Shown piece by piece: positions 14,181-14,290 of a stretch of 14,290 nucleotides of DNA. Numbering within the stretch: the stretch's first letter is position 1; each line of letters starts with the position of its first letter. Source of the stretch: UBA4823 sp034436035 (GTDB lineage Bacteria; Chloroflexota; Anaerolineae; Anaerolineales; UBA4823); the NCBI GenBank assembly GCA_034436035.1, contig DAOTVW010000079.1, positions 1 through 14,290 on the forward strand. Direction: 5' to 3'. Made by a program: the position numbers and the translations under genes. Under the pieces are notes generated by a model. The model was given only the letters and a program-made list of their open reading frames with translations. It had not been told where the DNA came from and did not search any database.

Positions 14181-14290
14181 ATGGCTAGTGTAGATGTCAC
14201 CCGTGTAGCGGGAAATATTGGGGCGTTGAATGCCCTCAACTCATTACAAGCGATCAACCAGCAACTGGCAATTCACCAGACCCGTTTAGC
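14181..14290 (+). CDS. Flagellin, N-terminal fragment (continues past the window)
   Basis: Only 36 full codons are inside the window. The residues NIGALNALNSLQAINQQLAIHQTRL (12-36) match the conserved flagellin N-terminal helix: N-I-x-A-L-N at the start, regularly spaced Leu, and a final Q-x-R-L where most flagellins read RLSSG. In flagellins this part forms the D0/D1 helical core of the filament and carries the export information. The protein would be secreted through the flagellar type III apparatus and polymerise outside the cell. The first 11 residues, including VDVTRVAG, are not the usual MAQVINTN-type opening, so the D0 tip differs somewhat. A FlgL-like hook-junction protein shares this helix and cannot be excluded from so short a piece. 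A strong ribosome-binding site and a long leader precede it. Confidence 0.8.
   Translation, partial: MASVDVTRVAGNIGALNALNSLQAINQQLAIHQTRL

Noticed and set aside
1..14290. CRISPR arrays, tRNA, rRNA, insertion sequences or prophage genes
   Set aside because: Read for regularly spaced repeats, cloverleaf-like segments with CCA ends, transposase motifs and terminal repeats; none was found.

Overview
The window looks like a chromosomal segment of a bacterium of the Chloroflexota, most probably an Anaerolineae-type organism. This is an inference from protein character: a MutL/GlmL-like ATPase embedded in a membrane-protein cluster, Thr/Pro-rich linkers, a cNMP-binding/PH-like membrane protein, and a zinc-ribbon protein with an acidic linker, all of a style I associate with that phylum. 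No rRNA or other phylogenetic marker is present to prove it. No mobile element, CRISPR array, tRNA or rRNA was found. The base composition is AT-leaning throughout, with no obvious foreign island by eye.

Left part (1-6220, + strand): a tightly packed transcription unit. A truncated membrane protein (1-255) overlaps by ATGA with a zinc-ribbon/two-TM protein (258-2066; its ORF extends to the overlapping ATG at 252). That protein overlaps by ATGA with a polytopic membrane protein (2063-2764). Two bases later comes a MutL/GlmL-like ASKHA ATPase (2767-4524), then a protein with a KOW-like tail (4555-5613), and then a small Thr/Pro-rich protein with two TM segments and an LPTTG-type sorting signal (5660-6220). 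No adenosylcobalamin mutase is seen beside the GlmL-like gene, so its usual job does not fit. I treat the cluster as an uncharacterised cell-envelope module and as the best candidate in the window for an undescribed system.

Middle (6221-9798): an inverted repeat (possible terminator) separates the cluster from a convergent phosphohexomutase gene (6452-7912, - strand). Divergent from it is a 551-residue protein (8143-9798) that joins a cyclic-nucleotide-binding domain to two copies of a TM-TM-PH-like module. Both divergent genes have a TGnTAGAAT extended -10 candidate; the one for 8143 would give a leaderless mRNA.

Right part (9971-14290): peptide deformylase, recF and a MOSC-domain gene form a compact + strand operon that runs into convergent rsmG, with a 9-base 3' overlap. 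Divergent from rsmG is a secreted C39-like papain-fold protein (12942-13601). A 579-base non-coding stretch then leads to the 5' end of a flagellin gene (14181 to the window end). This stretch holds a 20-base inverted repeat over the -35 box of a good sigma-70-like promoter. It also holds a long leader with a perfect 6-bp hairpin carrying AAGGAG in its loop, and the flagellin ribosome-binding site itself reads ATGGAGG. This pair of GGA sites resembles the CsrA-controlled flagellin leader of Bacillus and suggests post-transcriptional control of flagellin.
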